64,000 nt of DNA from Agromyces tardus (GTDB lineage Bacteria > Actinomycetota > Actinomycetes > Actinomycetales > Microbacteriaceae), in NCBI RefSeq assembly GCF_003710805.1, contig NZ_RHHB01000003.1, positions 146,044 through 210,043 of the forward strand, written 5' to 3'. This document shows, one piece after another, positions 45,571-53,540 of this stretch. Below the pieces are notes generated by a model, which had not been told where the DNA came from, ran no database searches, and saw only the letters and a program-made list of their open reading frames with translations. Position numbers and translations under genes: made by a program. Every line of letters starts with the position of its first letter. The stretch's first letter is position 1.

Positions 45571-47232
45571 TCACCGCTCGCTCGGCCCGAGGGCGCCGGC
45601 CGGTGAGCCGACCTCGATGCGGTCCTCGAGGTAGAACCGCGACAGCCGCACCCGCAGCCGCTCCGCGAGCGAAATCCGCCCGCGCTCGTCGGGGCGCAGC
45701 TCGAGCGGGCGCGGAGCGTCCGTCACCTCGATGCGCCGGCGCTCGGCCTCGCCGACCGGGCGATGCACCTCCACGTACTCGCCGCCGGGCAGGCGCACGA
45801 TGCGCCCGGTCTCGGCGCCGTGCAGCAGCACCTCGCGATCCTTGCGCTGCAGGCCCAGCGCGACGCGGCGCGCGATGACGAACGCGATCGCCGGGCCGAA
45901 CACGAGCAGCGCCTGCAGCACGGCGATCACGTGCTCGATGGTCAGGTGGAACTGCGTCGCGATCAGGTCGGCACTGCCGGCGGCCCACAGCACGCCGTAG
46001 AAGACGATGCCGGCGACGCCGATCGCGGTGCGGGTGGGCGCGTTGCGCGGGCGGTCGAGGAGGTGGTGGTCGCGGCGGTCGCCCGTGATCCACTCCTCGA
46101 CGAAGGGGGAGGCGGCGACGGCGACGAGGAACAGGGTCACGACCGCGAGGGGCACGAGGATCGCGAGCGTCCAGGTGCGGTCGAGCCACACGACCTCCCA
46201 GCCGGGCGGCACGAGCCGCAGGGCGCCGTCGAGGAAGCCCGTGTACCAGTCCGGCTGGCTGCCTGCGGATGCCGCGGCCGGGTCGGCCGGGCCGTACGAC
46301 CAGATCGGGTTCACCGTGACCGTCGCCGAGACGAGCAGCAGCAGGGCGGTGACGATCGCGAACAGGGCGCCGGCGCGCGCGGCGGCGGCCGGCAGCATCC
46401 GCTCGCCCACGATGTTCGACTCGGTGCGCCCGGCGCCCGGGAACTGCGGCGGCCGGTGCTGCAGCGCCGCGAGCCCGCGCAGCGCGACGAGCGCGATGAA
46501 CAGCACCGGCACGACGGCCACGTGCAGCGGGTACAGGTGCTCGATGATCGCGCCCGGGAATGACCCGCCGAACAGCAGCGACGCGAGCCACGTGCCCACG
46601 ACCGGGACGCCGAGCGCGATGCCCTCGGTGATGCGCAGGCCCGTGCCCGAGAGCAGGTCGTCGGGCAGGGCGTAGCCGCTCCAGCCGCCGGCGAGGGCGA
46701 CGACGAAGATCAGGAACAGCAGCACCCACATGCCCCGGCGCGGCCGGCGTAACGCGCCCGTGAAGAACGTGGTGACGAGCTGCATGATGATGGACGCCGG
46801 CAGCAGCAGCGCCGCCCAGTGGTGCGCCTGCCGGATCAGCAGGCCGCCGGGAATGTCGAACGTGATGCCCATCGTCGACGCGAACGCCAATGAGACCTCC
46901 GCGCCGCGCAGCGGGGCGTACCCGCCGGTGTAGGTCGTCGTCGCGCCCGACGGCGTGTACCAGAACATGAGCAGCACGCCCGTGACCGTGACGACCGCGA
47001 TGCAGGCGAGGGTCACGACGCCGAAGAGGTTCGTCCAGTGTCGCGGCACCGTGCGGGCGCGAAGGGCGGCGCGGATGTCGGTGACGCTGCGGCCGAACAG
47101 CGTGGCGCTCCCGATGCGGGCGGCGAGGCGGTCGGTCACCGGGGCGCGAGGTGGACGGGTGTGGGTGCCGGTGCCGGTGCCGGTTCGGGTGCCTTCGGTG
47201 GTGCGGGTGTCCTCGGTCGCCGAGCTGCGCAT
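45571..47232 (-). CDS. QcrB-like cytochrome b paralogue lacking haem bH ligands
   Basis: 553 residues from ATG 47232 after AGGAGGAG. It is clearly actinobacterial bc-type cytochrome b: RQAHHWAALLLPASIIMQLV, TGALRRPRRGMWVL, GYALPDDLLSGTGLRITEGI, PQFPGAGRTESNIVGE and the Qo-site AGSQPDWYTGFLDG (PDWY for PDFY/PEWY). The first histidines of helices B (His137/138) and D (His237) are kept. The second ligand positions, His in ordinary QcrB, are Gln151 (SIIMQLV) and Arg252 (LVALRGL). Both haem bH ligands are thus replaced, so one haem is probably absent. No qcrA, qcrC or cytochrome oxidase gene is nearby. The N-terminal 30 residues are a Thr/Gly repeat. Confidence 0.85.
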   Translation of the reverse strand: MRSSATEDTRTTEGTRTGTGTGTHTRPPRAPVTDRLAARIGSATLFGRSVTDIRAALRARTVPRHWTNLFGVVTLACIAVVTVTGVLLMFWYTPSGATTTYTGGYAPLRGAEVSLAFASTMGITFDIPGGLLIRQAHHWAALLLPASIIMQLVTTFFTGALRRPRRGMWVLLFLIFVVALAGGWSGYALPDDLLSGTGLRITEGIALGVPVVGTWLASLLFGGSFPGAIIEHLYPLHVAVVPVLFIALVALRGLAALQHRPPQFPGAGRTESNIVGERMLPAAAARAGALFAIVTALLLLVSATVTVNPIWSYGPADPAAASAGSQPDWYTGFLDGALRLVPPGWEVVWLDRTWTLAILVPLAVVTLFLVAVAASPFVEEWITGDRRDHHLLDRPRNAPTRTAIGVAGIVFYGVLWAAGSADLIATQFHLTIEHVIAVLQALLVFGPAIAFVIARRVALGLQRKDREVLLHGAETGRIVRLPGGEYVEVHRPVGEAERRRIEVTDAPRPLELRPDERGRISLAERLRVRLSRFYLEDRIEVGSPAGALGPSER

Positions 47233-47297
47233 GCGCTCCTCCTGACTCGTCGTTCACTCCATACGACCCCGCAGGGTGGCGATATGTGACATCCGTC

Positions 47298-47350
47298 GGG
47301 TGCGCTGGGTGCGCTGGGTGCGCTGGGTGCGCTGGGTGCGCTGGGTGCGC
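47298..47350. repeat. 9-bp tandem repeat, about six copies, upstream of the QcrB-like gene
   Basis: GGGTGCGCT is repeated five full times plus eight bases without change. It lies 66 bp before the QcrB-like start codon, in its likely promoter or leader. The copy number may vary. Frames through it give HPA or QRT repeats and do not look coding. The remainder of 47233-47527 shows no gene. Confidence 0.85.
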
Positions 47351-47527
47351 GATCGCGGGGCCGACGTGGCCGGTGGGCGCGGCGACCAGCCGCGGCATCG
47401 GTGACCTCGGTACCGTGCCCGCGAGATCTCGGTAGCCGATGCGGATTCGCGCGAACCGCTGCGAGAGGAGTGTGGACTCAGGCCGGGAACCCGGCCACTA
47501 CCACCGGCACCCGAAGGGATCGGAATC

Positions 47528-47770
47528 ATGGACCTCGCACACGACTACCTGGCGGGCGCGACGCATGCGCGCAACGCGGCGGCAGCGGACCGCATCGCCG
47601 CGTACCGCCGCAGGGTGGCGGAGCGTCGGGCGCTCGAAGCCCGGGCGGTCGAGAACGGATCGCCCGACCGCGCGTCGGGCCAGTCGGTCGACTCGTCGTG
47701 GTCGCGGGCGGTGCGAGCGCTCGCACCGAGCGCATCGCTCGGGCGCGACGCGCTGCCCGGTCGGCCGTGA
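47528..47770 (+). CDS. Small hypothetical protein beginning MDLA
   Basis: 80 residues: MDLAHDYLAGATHARNAAAA, then DRIAAYRRRVAERRALEARA and a Ser/Pro-rich tail. A GAAGGGATCGG site precedes the ATG. Its start and helical, arginine-rich middle resemble the 71-residue protein at 60920 (MDLAYGFIAQTLKTNDDIIA), so the two probably belong to one family of small proteins. Function unknown. Confidence 0.65.
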   Translation: MDLAHDYLAGATHARNAAAADRIAAYRRRVAERRALEARAVENGSPDRASGQSVDSSWSRAVRALAPSASLGRDALPGRP

Positions 47771-47864
47771 CGGCGGGCGCCGACATCCCCGCAGAGGCCG
47801 CCTGACGACTCCGACGGGCAGCGCCGGGCGCGGCCAGCGACCCCCGGCCGACCGCCGCGGACTG

Positions 47865-48539
47865 TCACAGCACGATCGCGAGCGCGAACCCGTCCCAGCC
47901 CTTGGCGCCCACGGTCTGCAGCGCCGTGGCATCCACTCGCGGGTCGCTGCCCAGGAGTTCGAGCCCGCGCTGCGTGCCGATCACCATCGAGTCGCGGCTG
48001 CCCGGGTCGGCGACGTCGCCCGAGCGGCCGATGTTGTCGACGACGATGACGGTGCCCGGATGCCCCAGCCGGATCGCCCAGTCGAGGTAGATCGTGTTCG
48101 ACTCCTTGTCGGCATCGATGAACACGAGGTCGAAGGGGACGTCACCGCGCTCGGCGATGCCCGGCAGCGAATCGGCGGCGCGACCGACGATGATCTCGAC
48201 CTGCTCCGACACGCCCGCCCGTTCGAGGTTGGCGCGGGCCACGTCGGCGTGCCGCTGCTCCAGCTCCAGGGTCACCACGCGGCCACCACGGGGGATGCCG
48301 CGGGCGAGCCAGATCGTCGAGTAGCCGCCGAGCGTGCCGATCTCGAGCACGTGGCGTGCGCCCGTCATACGTGCGAGCAGGTGCAGGAGCTTGCCGGCGA
48401 GCGGCGTGACCTCGATCGCGGGAAGACCAGCCGCGAGCGAATCGGCCCGCGCTGCGGTCAGCGCGGGGTCGTCGTCGAGCAGGGTTGCGGCGAGGTAGTC
48501 GTCGACGCGGCGCCAGTTGTCGGGAGTGGGGTCGGCCAT
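47865..48539 (-). CDS. SAM-dependent O-methyltransferase (CCoAMT/COMT type)
   Basis: 224 residues from ATG 48539 with AGGAGG eight bases upstream. The AdoMet-binding strand and loop read HVLEIGTLGGYSTIWLA. The metal and active-site region reads DLVFIDADKESNTIYLDWAI, followed by VVDNIGRSGDVAD, typical of cation-dependent catechol-like O-methyltransferases. It would methylate small hydroxylated compounds; the substrate is unknown. The gene stands alone. Confidence 0.93.
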   Translation of the reverse strand: MADPTPDNWRRVDDYLAATLLDDDPALTAARADSLAAGLPAIEVTPLAGKLLHLLARMTGARHVLEIGTLGGYSTIWLARGIPRGGRVVTLELEQRHADVARANLERAGVSEQVEIIVGRAADSLPGIAERGDVPFDLVFIDADKESNTIYLDWAIRLGHPGTVIVVDNIGRSGDVADPGSRDSMVIGTQRGLELLGSDPRVDATALQTVGAKGWDGFALAIVL

Positions 48540-48622
48540 GCGGCCAGCCTCCTCGCGAGGGCGCTGCGGGTCAACCATCGAAGCGCTGGTGGTGCGCGCC
48601 GGGGTGAGGCGCTGTGTGCGCC

Positions 48623-48684
48623 GGAGTGAGGTTTCCGTGCGGGAGTGCCGTTGAAATCTCACTCCAGCGCAGAAACCTCACTCC
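48623..48684. repeat. Palindromic intergenic element with 13-bp perfect arms
   Basis: GGAGTGAGGTTTC (48623-48635) is exactly complemented by GAAACCTCACTCC (48672-48684). Inside, GGGAGTG (48641-48647) faces CACTCC (48660-48665), giving a nested double stem. A further GGTGAGG lies just left at 48603. It sits downstream of the EEP gene on the minus strand and may terminate it, but its size suggests a dispersed palindromic element. Confidence 0.65.
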
Positions 48685-48729
48685 CGTGTGCGATGGGCGG
48701 CGCGGGCGGCTCGCCTCGCGGGTCGCGGG

Positions 48730-50823
48730 TCACGGGTCGCGCGACAGGGTGCAGTTCACCGTGTAGAGGCCGTTGGAGATGGTGTCGAAGACGGTGACGG
48801 CGACCGTGCGCTTGCGCTCCGGGGGCTCGTTGGGGCTGAGGCCCGCGATCGTCCACGAGGTCACGCCGTGGGCCGCGCCGAGGTCGTCGGGGTCCTCGAT
48901 CGTGAAGTCGAGCGCGCCCGTGAAGGCGATCGACTTGCTCGTCCAGCCGCGCTGCACCGCCTCGAAGAACACCTTGTCGGCCATGCCCGGCCAGTCCTCG
49001 CCGGTGTCGGCGTCGTCCCACGAGGTCGTCAGCAGCTTCTCGCCGTCCATCCACATCTCGAACTCCGGCTCGTCCTCGCCCGGCCAGTCGAGGCCCGACT
49101 CGTTGGCGACGTGCACCGTGAACCCCTTGTCGAGCCGCAGGTAGCTCACCGGCGTCGACCAGCGGATGACCTGACCGGTGTCGGCGTCGCTGTCGCGTTG
49201 CACGACGATGAAGATCTCGTCCTCTGCGCTCGCGGTGAAGTCATGGGTCAGCGTGTTCGGACCCGAGTCGCTGCCGAGGCCGGAGCCCGCGGCATCCTGC
49301 GCCTCGATCTTGCCCGACCCTGCCGGCTGCTCGACCGTGACCGACTCCTGCCGGGGTGTTCCCATGAGCGTCTTCACGGTACGCAGCCGGAACCAGGCGG
49401 TGTCGTCGTCGCCCAGCCGCTGGTTGGGCGGGAACGGCACGAGCACGTCCTGGTGGGGTGGGAGCGCGATCGCTGTGGCCTTGCTGTCGCCCAGGTGCTC
49501 GAGCACGAGGAGCACGCCGCTGCCCGGGGCGCCGCTCTTCGTGCGCATCGAGACGAGCATCGGCTCGCGGTTGACGAAGGTCGAGCCCTCGTCGTCGATC
49601 TGGCGGCCGAACTCGTCGTAGACGACCTGCACGGCCGGCGGCACGGCCGATTTCGAGAGCGAGTCCAGTCGCGTCAGCGGCCGGGAGATGTCGTCGGCGG
49701 CGAAGACCTCGACGACGAGCGACGGGCTGTGATGGAACGTGTAGGTGCCCGGCCGCCGCACCCAGGCCCACGAGCGGCCGCCCTCGGCGGCGATGTCGGG
49801 CTGCACCAGGTACGCCAGCGACGTCTGCGGCTGGCCCGCGCCCGAGGTGCCGGCGATGGGCCCCGCCGCGTCGATGTCGACGGCCGAGCACGGCTGGCAG
49901 TGGTCGTCGCGCACCTGGATGAGCGCCTCGAGGGCGTAGTGGTCGGACGGGTCGCGGTGCCCGACGCGCATGTGGTGGGCGACGAGGTCGGTGCCGTCCA
50001 TCGTCTTGAGCCGGCAGATGTAGTCGAGCCGCTGCTCGGCCTGCGTCTCGCGATTGCGATTGGTGAGGCCGGGGTCGAGGTCCTCTGACACCCCGGGAGG
50101 GCGCATCTCGATCCAGCTGTCGGCGAAGAGCTCGCCGAACTTGTCGGACGGGTTGTCGAAGACATCGAACCATTCGTTGCTCGTCGCGTCGAGGTCGCCG
50201 CGGATGTTGAGGTCGCCCGCGACGATCACGTTCTGCCAGCTGCCCGGTGACGCGCCGAGCACCTCGGCCACGAGCTCGCGGATCTCGGCGAGCTGGTTCT
50301 TGCGGACGTCGCGGTACTGCTCCTCGGTGTCGTACGACGCCTGCAGGTGCGTGAACACCAGGGTCGTGCGCTCGGCGGGCAGGCCCACCTGCACGAGCAC
50401 TGCCGCCTTCGACGCCCAGCTGTCGGCGCCCGCGTCATCCGAGTAGAAGCGCTCACGCCGGTCGCCGCCGCCCGGAAGCGGAAGGAAGGGAAGCTGCGAG
50501 AACACCATGAGCCCGGCGTCCTCCTCGAGGTCGCCCCCGTGCACCGACTCGATCACGTTGGGCCACTCCGGCTTCAACCGATTCATCAGCACGCTGCGGG
50601 CGTCTTCGCTGAACACCTCGTTGAGGGCGAGCACGTCGGGGCGCTCGGTGGGGGCGATGGCGAGCAGGTCGTCGGCGACGGCCTCGGCTCGAGCGATCGA
50701 GTCGACCGCGAGCCCGGGCAGCAGGCCCGCGATGCCGGCCGGCACGCTGACGGTGCCCTCGCTGACCCCGGCGATCACCGGGAGCAGCTGGACGTTGAAG
50801 GTCATGAGGCGAAGCGGGCGCAT
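48730..50823 (-). CDS. EEP-fold (sphingomyelinase-like) phosphodiesterase with C-terminal extension
   Basis: 697 residues from ATG 50823. Residues about 5-300 are an endonuclease/exonuclease/phosphatase domain resembling neutral sphingomyelinases: LMTFNVQLLP, LALNEVFSEDA (metal Glu), VFTHLQASYDTEEQY, NVIVAGDLNIRGD (Asp/Asn) and the terminal GHRDPSDHYALEALIQ (Asp-His). The remaining 400 residues are beta-rich, with repeats such as WAWVRRPGTYTFHHSP and GSGVLLVLEHLGDSKA, and are unassigned. No signal peptide is evident, odd for a lipid-hydrolysing exoenzyme; it may be cytoplasmic or leave by another route. AAGGAC lies ten bases before the ATG. Confidence 0.82.
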   Translation of the reverse strand: MRPLRLMTFNVQLLPVIAGVSEGTVSVPAGIAGLLPGLAVDSIARAEAVADDLLAIAPTERPDVLALNEVFSEDARSVLMNRLKPEWPNVIESVHGGDLEEDAGLMVFSQLPFLPLPGGGDRRERFYSDDAGADSWASKAAVLVQVGLPAERTTLVFTHLQASYDTEEQYRDVRKNQLAEIRELVAEVLGASPGSWQNVIVAGDLNIRGDLDATSNEWFDVFDNPSDKFGELFADSWIEMRPPGVSEDLDPGLTNRNRETQAEQRLDYICRLKTMDGTDLVAHHMRVGHRDPSDHYALEALIQVRDDHCQPCSAVDIDAAGPIAGTSGAGQPQTSLAYLVQPDIAAEGGRSWAWVRRPGTYTFHHSPSLVVEVFAADDISRPLTRLDSLSKSAVPPAVQVVYDEFGRQIDDEGSTFVNREPMLVSMRTKSGAPGSGVLLVLEHLGDSKATAIALPPHQDVLVPFPPNQRLGDDDTAWFRLRTVKTLMGTPRQESVTVEQPAGSGKIEAQDAAGSGLGSDSGPNTLTHDFTASAEDEIFIVVQRDSDADTGQVIRWSTPVSYLRLDKGFTVHVANESGLDWPGEDEPEFEMWMDGEKLLTTSWDDADTGEDWPGMADKVFFEAVQRGWTSKSIAFTGALDFTIEDPDDLGAAHGVTSWTIAGLSPNEPPERKRTVAVTVFDTISNGLYTVNCTLSRDP

Positions 50824-51157
50824 TGGAGCACCGTCCTTTGCTGCAGGTCGACGTGCGTGCGCGTCGGCGGTCGCGGTCCGGGGTCGTGCCGGCGTCGGGT
50901 GGTGTCGGTGGTGTCGGTGTCGACGGGTGGTGGCGGATGCGTCGGATGTCGCCCGGGTGAACGGCGTCAACGTACGCCCGGGCGGTGGGGGCGGCATCAG
51001 GGCTGTCCCTAGAGGTCCGGAGTCGGCCGGGTGCCCGGCACGACGCCCGGCTGGCCGGACTCGTCCTCCACAGGCGGTGAGGAGGGGTAGGGTTTCACCC
51101 GCTGATCTGGTATTTCGACTCGATTCCGATGTCGGTGGTGCCCGCAAGAATGGAGCC
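50824..51157. other. Intergenic region between divergent genes, no gene seen
   Basis: GC-rich sequence with short GGTGTCGGTGGTGTCGGTG repetition at about 50900-50920 and CGCCCGGG twice (50950-50956 region and 50982-50990 region). It should contain promoters for the EEP gene (-) and the DUF222 gene (+); I could not identify convincing boxes. Confidence 0.4.
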
Positions 51158-52666
51158 ATGACCGACAGCTGCGAGGCGATGGAGCAGCTCCGCTCTGCGC
51201 TCGCCGCCGTGCTGCGATTCGACCACGCGGCGCTGCTGGCCGACGACGACCTGCTCGCCGCCATGCGTGTCCTCGAGGGGCTCGGCCGTCTTGTCGACGG
51301 TCGTCGTGCGGCGCTTGCGGGGGAGGTCGCGGAGCGGTCGCGGGTCGAGTTGGGCGAGCAGCGGTTGTCAACTCGGCGCGGATGCCGCTCTGCGGCCGAG
51401 CTCGTCGAGCGGGTCACGCAGGTCTCGGCCTTCGAGGCGCGCCGTCGCATCGCCCTCGGGTCTGCGACCCGGGCGCGCGTGGGCTTCACGGGAGAACCGC
51501 TCGAAGCGCAGTTCCCGCTCGTCGCCGCTGCGCTCGCCGGGGGCGATCTGGGTGCGGATGCCGCGTGCACGATCATCCGCGAGCTCGACCGCACCCGAGC
51601 GGTGGCCGAGCCGGGCGCGTTCGCGGCGGCGGAGCAGGCGCTCGTCGCCGAGGCCACCGGAACGGGCGATGGCGCGCCGCTGAGATGTACCGCCGACGAG
51701 TTGCGGGTGCAGGCGCAGGCCTGGTCGACGTTCCTCGACCCGGATGGCCGCAAGCCGGACGACGATCGCGCGATGCGCCGGCGGGGGTTCCGGCTGGGCC
51801 GGGCGCGCGACGGCCTCGTGCCGGTCACCGGCGACCTCATGCCCGAGGTCGCCGCGAAGCTGACTCGGCTGTTCGACGCGCATCTGTCGCCGCGCTCGGG
51901 TACCGGCTTTCAAGCTGGAGGGCAGCGGGGAGGGGACGGCGCATCCGGTGGATACGGCGGATCCGCTGCACACAGCGACGGCGAGGCCCATGGTGCCGCG
52001 GCCCGTTCTGCTGAGGCCCTCGCTGCCGAGGCTCGCGCTGCCGAGACCCGCACCGCCGATCAGCGGCGGCACGACGTGCTCGCCGCCGCGATCGATACTG
52101 CTGCCCGTTCGGGCGAGCATCCGACGATCGGTGGGGCCGCGCCCACGGTGCTGGTGAGCGTGCGGGCGTCCGACCTCGCATCGGGCCGGGGCGTCGCGCA
52201 CGCGGACGGCGTCGAGGTGCCGATCTCGCTCCGCGCTGTCCGCCACATGATGTGCACCGGTGGCATTCAGACGGTCGTGTTCGACGGCGAGGGGCGCATC
52301 ATCCGCCTCGGGTCGCCCGAGCGGTGCTTCACCCCGCACCAGCGGCGCGCGATCACCCTTCGCGACGGCGGATGCCTCATCCCGGGCTGTTCCGTTCCGG
52401 CCGCGTGGTGCGAGATCCACCACGTCATTCCCGACGCCGAGGGCGGGCCGACCCACCCTGACAACGGTGTCCTGTTGTGCTGGTTCCACCACCGCACGAT
52501 CGACACGTCAGGCTGGGGCGTCCGGATGCTGCGTGGTGTGCCGCACATCCGACCGCCTGCGTGGCTCGATCCCGGGGGCGGCTGGCGGTCCGTCACCAAG
52601 TCGCCCACCGCACTCGCCGACCGGAGGGAGCGACACGAGCGGCGACGCGTCGGGCGCGCGGCCTGA
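51158..52666 (+). CDS. DUF222-HNH endonuclease (13E12 repeat family)
   Basis: 502 residues. The N-terminal DUF222 region (VDGRRAALAGEVAERSRVEL, PLVAAALAGGDLGADAACTI) is followed by a variable Gly/Ala-rich linker at about 250-310 and a C-terminal HNH nuclease: RRAITLRDGGCLIPGCSVPA, WCEIHHVIPDAEGGPTHPDN, LCWFHHRTID. All HNH residues are present, so this copy looks functional, unlike the truncated relative at 32167. 13E12-type genes are repeated in actinobacteria and probably mobile. ATG 51158 follows a GGAG. Confidence 0.93.
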   Translation: MTDSCEAMEQLRSALAAVLRFDHAALLADDDLLAAMRVLEGLGRLVDGRRAALAGEVAERSRVELGEQRLSTRRGCRSAAELVERVTQVSAFEARRRIALGSATRARVGFTGEPLEAQFPLVAAALAGGDLGADAACTIIRELDRTRAVAEPGAFAAAEQALVAEATGTGDGAPLRCTADELRVQAQAWSTFLDPDGRKPDDDRAMRRRGFRLGRARDGLVPVTGDLMPEVAAKLTRLFDAHLSPRSGTGFQAGGQRGGDGASGGYGGSAAHSDGEAHGAAARSAEALAAEARAAETRTADQRRHDVLAAAIDTAARSGEHPTIGGAAPTVLVSVRASDLASGRGVAHADGVEVPISLRAVRHMMCTGGIQTVVFDGEGRIIRLGSPERCFTPHQRRAITLRDGGCLIPGCSVPAAWCEIHHVIPDAEGGPTHPDNGVLLCWFHHRTIDTSGWGVRMLRGVPHIRPPAWLDPGGGWRSVTKSPTALADRRERHERRRVGRAA

Positions 52667-52806
52667 ACCGGCGTGACGGAGGCGGCCCGCGCGTCGAAGG
52701 GCGCAGCGTGAATCGCATGGCGTACGCCGTTCGCGCGCACCGACGGACCGACGCGTTGGACGACGCGTGTACCGGGCGTGACGGAGGCGGGCCGTACGAT
52801 CGCGGC

Positions 52807-53214
52807 ATGCCCGAACGCTTCACGACCGTCGACGAGTTCCTCGCAGCGCAGGAGCCGCAACGGCGCGCCGACGTCGAGACGCTGCGCGAGCTGGTGCGCG
52901 AGGCGGAGCCGAGGCTGGTCGAGATCGTCAAGTGGAACTCGCCCGACTACCAGCTCGACGGTGTCGACCGGCTCACGATCAACGCGGCCGGCACGGGACC
53001 GGTGCGGCTCATCCTGCACTTCGGCACCGGGCGACCCGAAGACCGGGGCGCTGCGCCGACCTTCTCGGGCGACCCCGAGGGGTTGCTCACGTGGCACTCG
53101 AACATCCGGGCGAGCCTTCGGCTGCCCGACCCGGCGAAGCCGGCGTGGGAGCGCGAGGCGATCGTCGCTGTCATCCGAGCCTGGCTGGCCGAACCGTCGA
53201 CCGCGCCCGACTGA
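52807..53214 (+). CDS. DUF1801 domain protein
   Basis: 135 residues. FTTVDEFLAAQEPQRRADVE and LVEIVKWNSPDYQLDGVDRL match the DUF1801/YdhG-like fold (a helical, beta-sheet small domain of unknown function). The longer open frame upstream to 52477 overlaps the DUF222 gene and is not conserved. No obvious ribosome site precedes ATG 52807. Confidence 0.8.
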   Translation: MPERFTTVDEFLAAQEPQRRADVETLRELVREAEPRLVEIVKWNSPDYQLDGVDRLTINAAGTGPVRLILHFGTGRPEDRGAAPTFSGDPEGLLTWHSNIRASLRLPDPAKPAWEREAIVAVIRAWLAEPSTAPD

Positions 53215-53540
53215 CCCCGTTGCTCGGCCCGCGGCCGCAGCCGCGGCCGCCGACGCCGCACCGCGACGCGTCAGCGCCGACGCGGGCGACCAGCGCGTAG
53301 GGCGTCTCGGAGGGCGCGAGGAAGTCGAACTGGGGTCATCGCTCGACCCATCTCTCCCTCGCAATGGTGCTCCTCGCACGCCGAGTCGTGAGTCGCCTCG
53401 CACTTCGCCGGGCCGTGGCCAACAGGGCCCCACCCCTGCACTGGGGGTAGCCGGCCCTGAAAATGCGCATCCCTCATCTTGCTGTGCGGCGCGGAGGGGA
53501 GCAGGCTTCGGGCAGACACCGTCTCAATGAGGAGGCCGTC
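53215..53540 (+). other. Leader region of the surface-protein gene
   Basis: No gene is seen. A dyad ACCCCTGCACTGGGGGT (53432-53448) lies about 95 bp before the start codon and could be a regulator site or leader hairpin. The last bases hold the GAGGAGG ribosome site of the next gene. Confidence 0.35.

Noticed and set aside
47281..47398. Protein-coding AHP or RTQ repeats across the 9-bp array
   Set aside because: The frames are simple translations of the DNA repeat and overlap the upstream region of a well-supported gene with its own start.
49730..51840. A longer N-terminal extension of the EEP protein reaching past 51800
   Set aside because: The extra residues are Ser/Arg/Ala-rich, run antisense through the DUF222 gene, and conserved sequence begins only at MRPLRLMTFNVQ.
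53401..53540. A riboswitch before the surface-protein gene
   Set aside because: One short dyad is visible, but no conserved riboswitch core could be recognised by eye.
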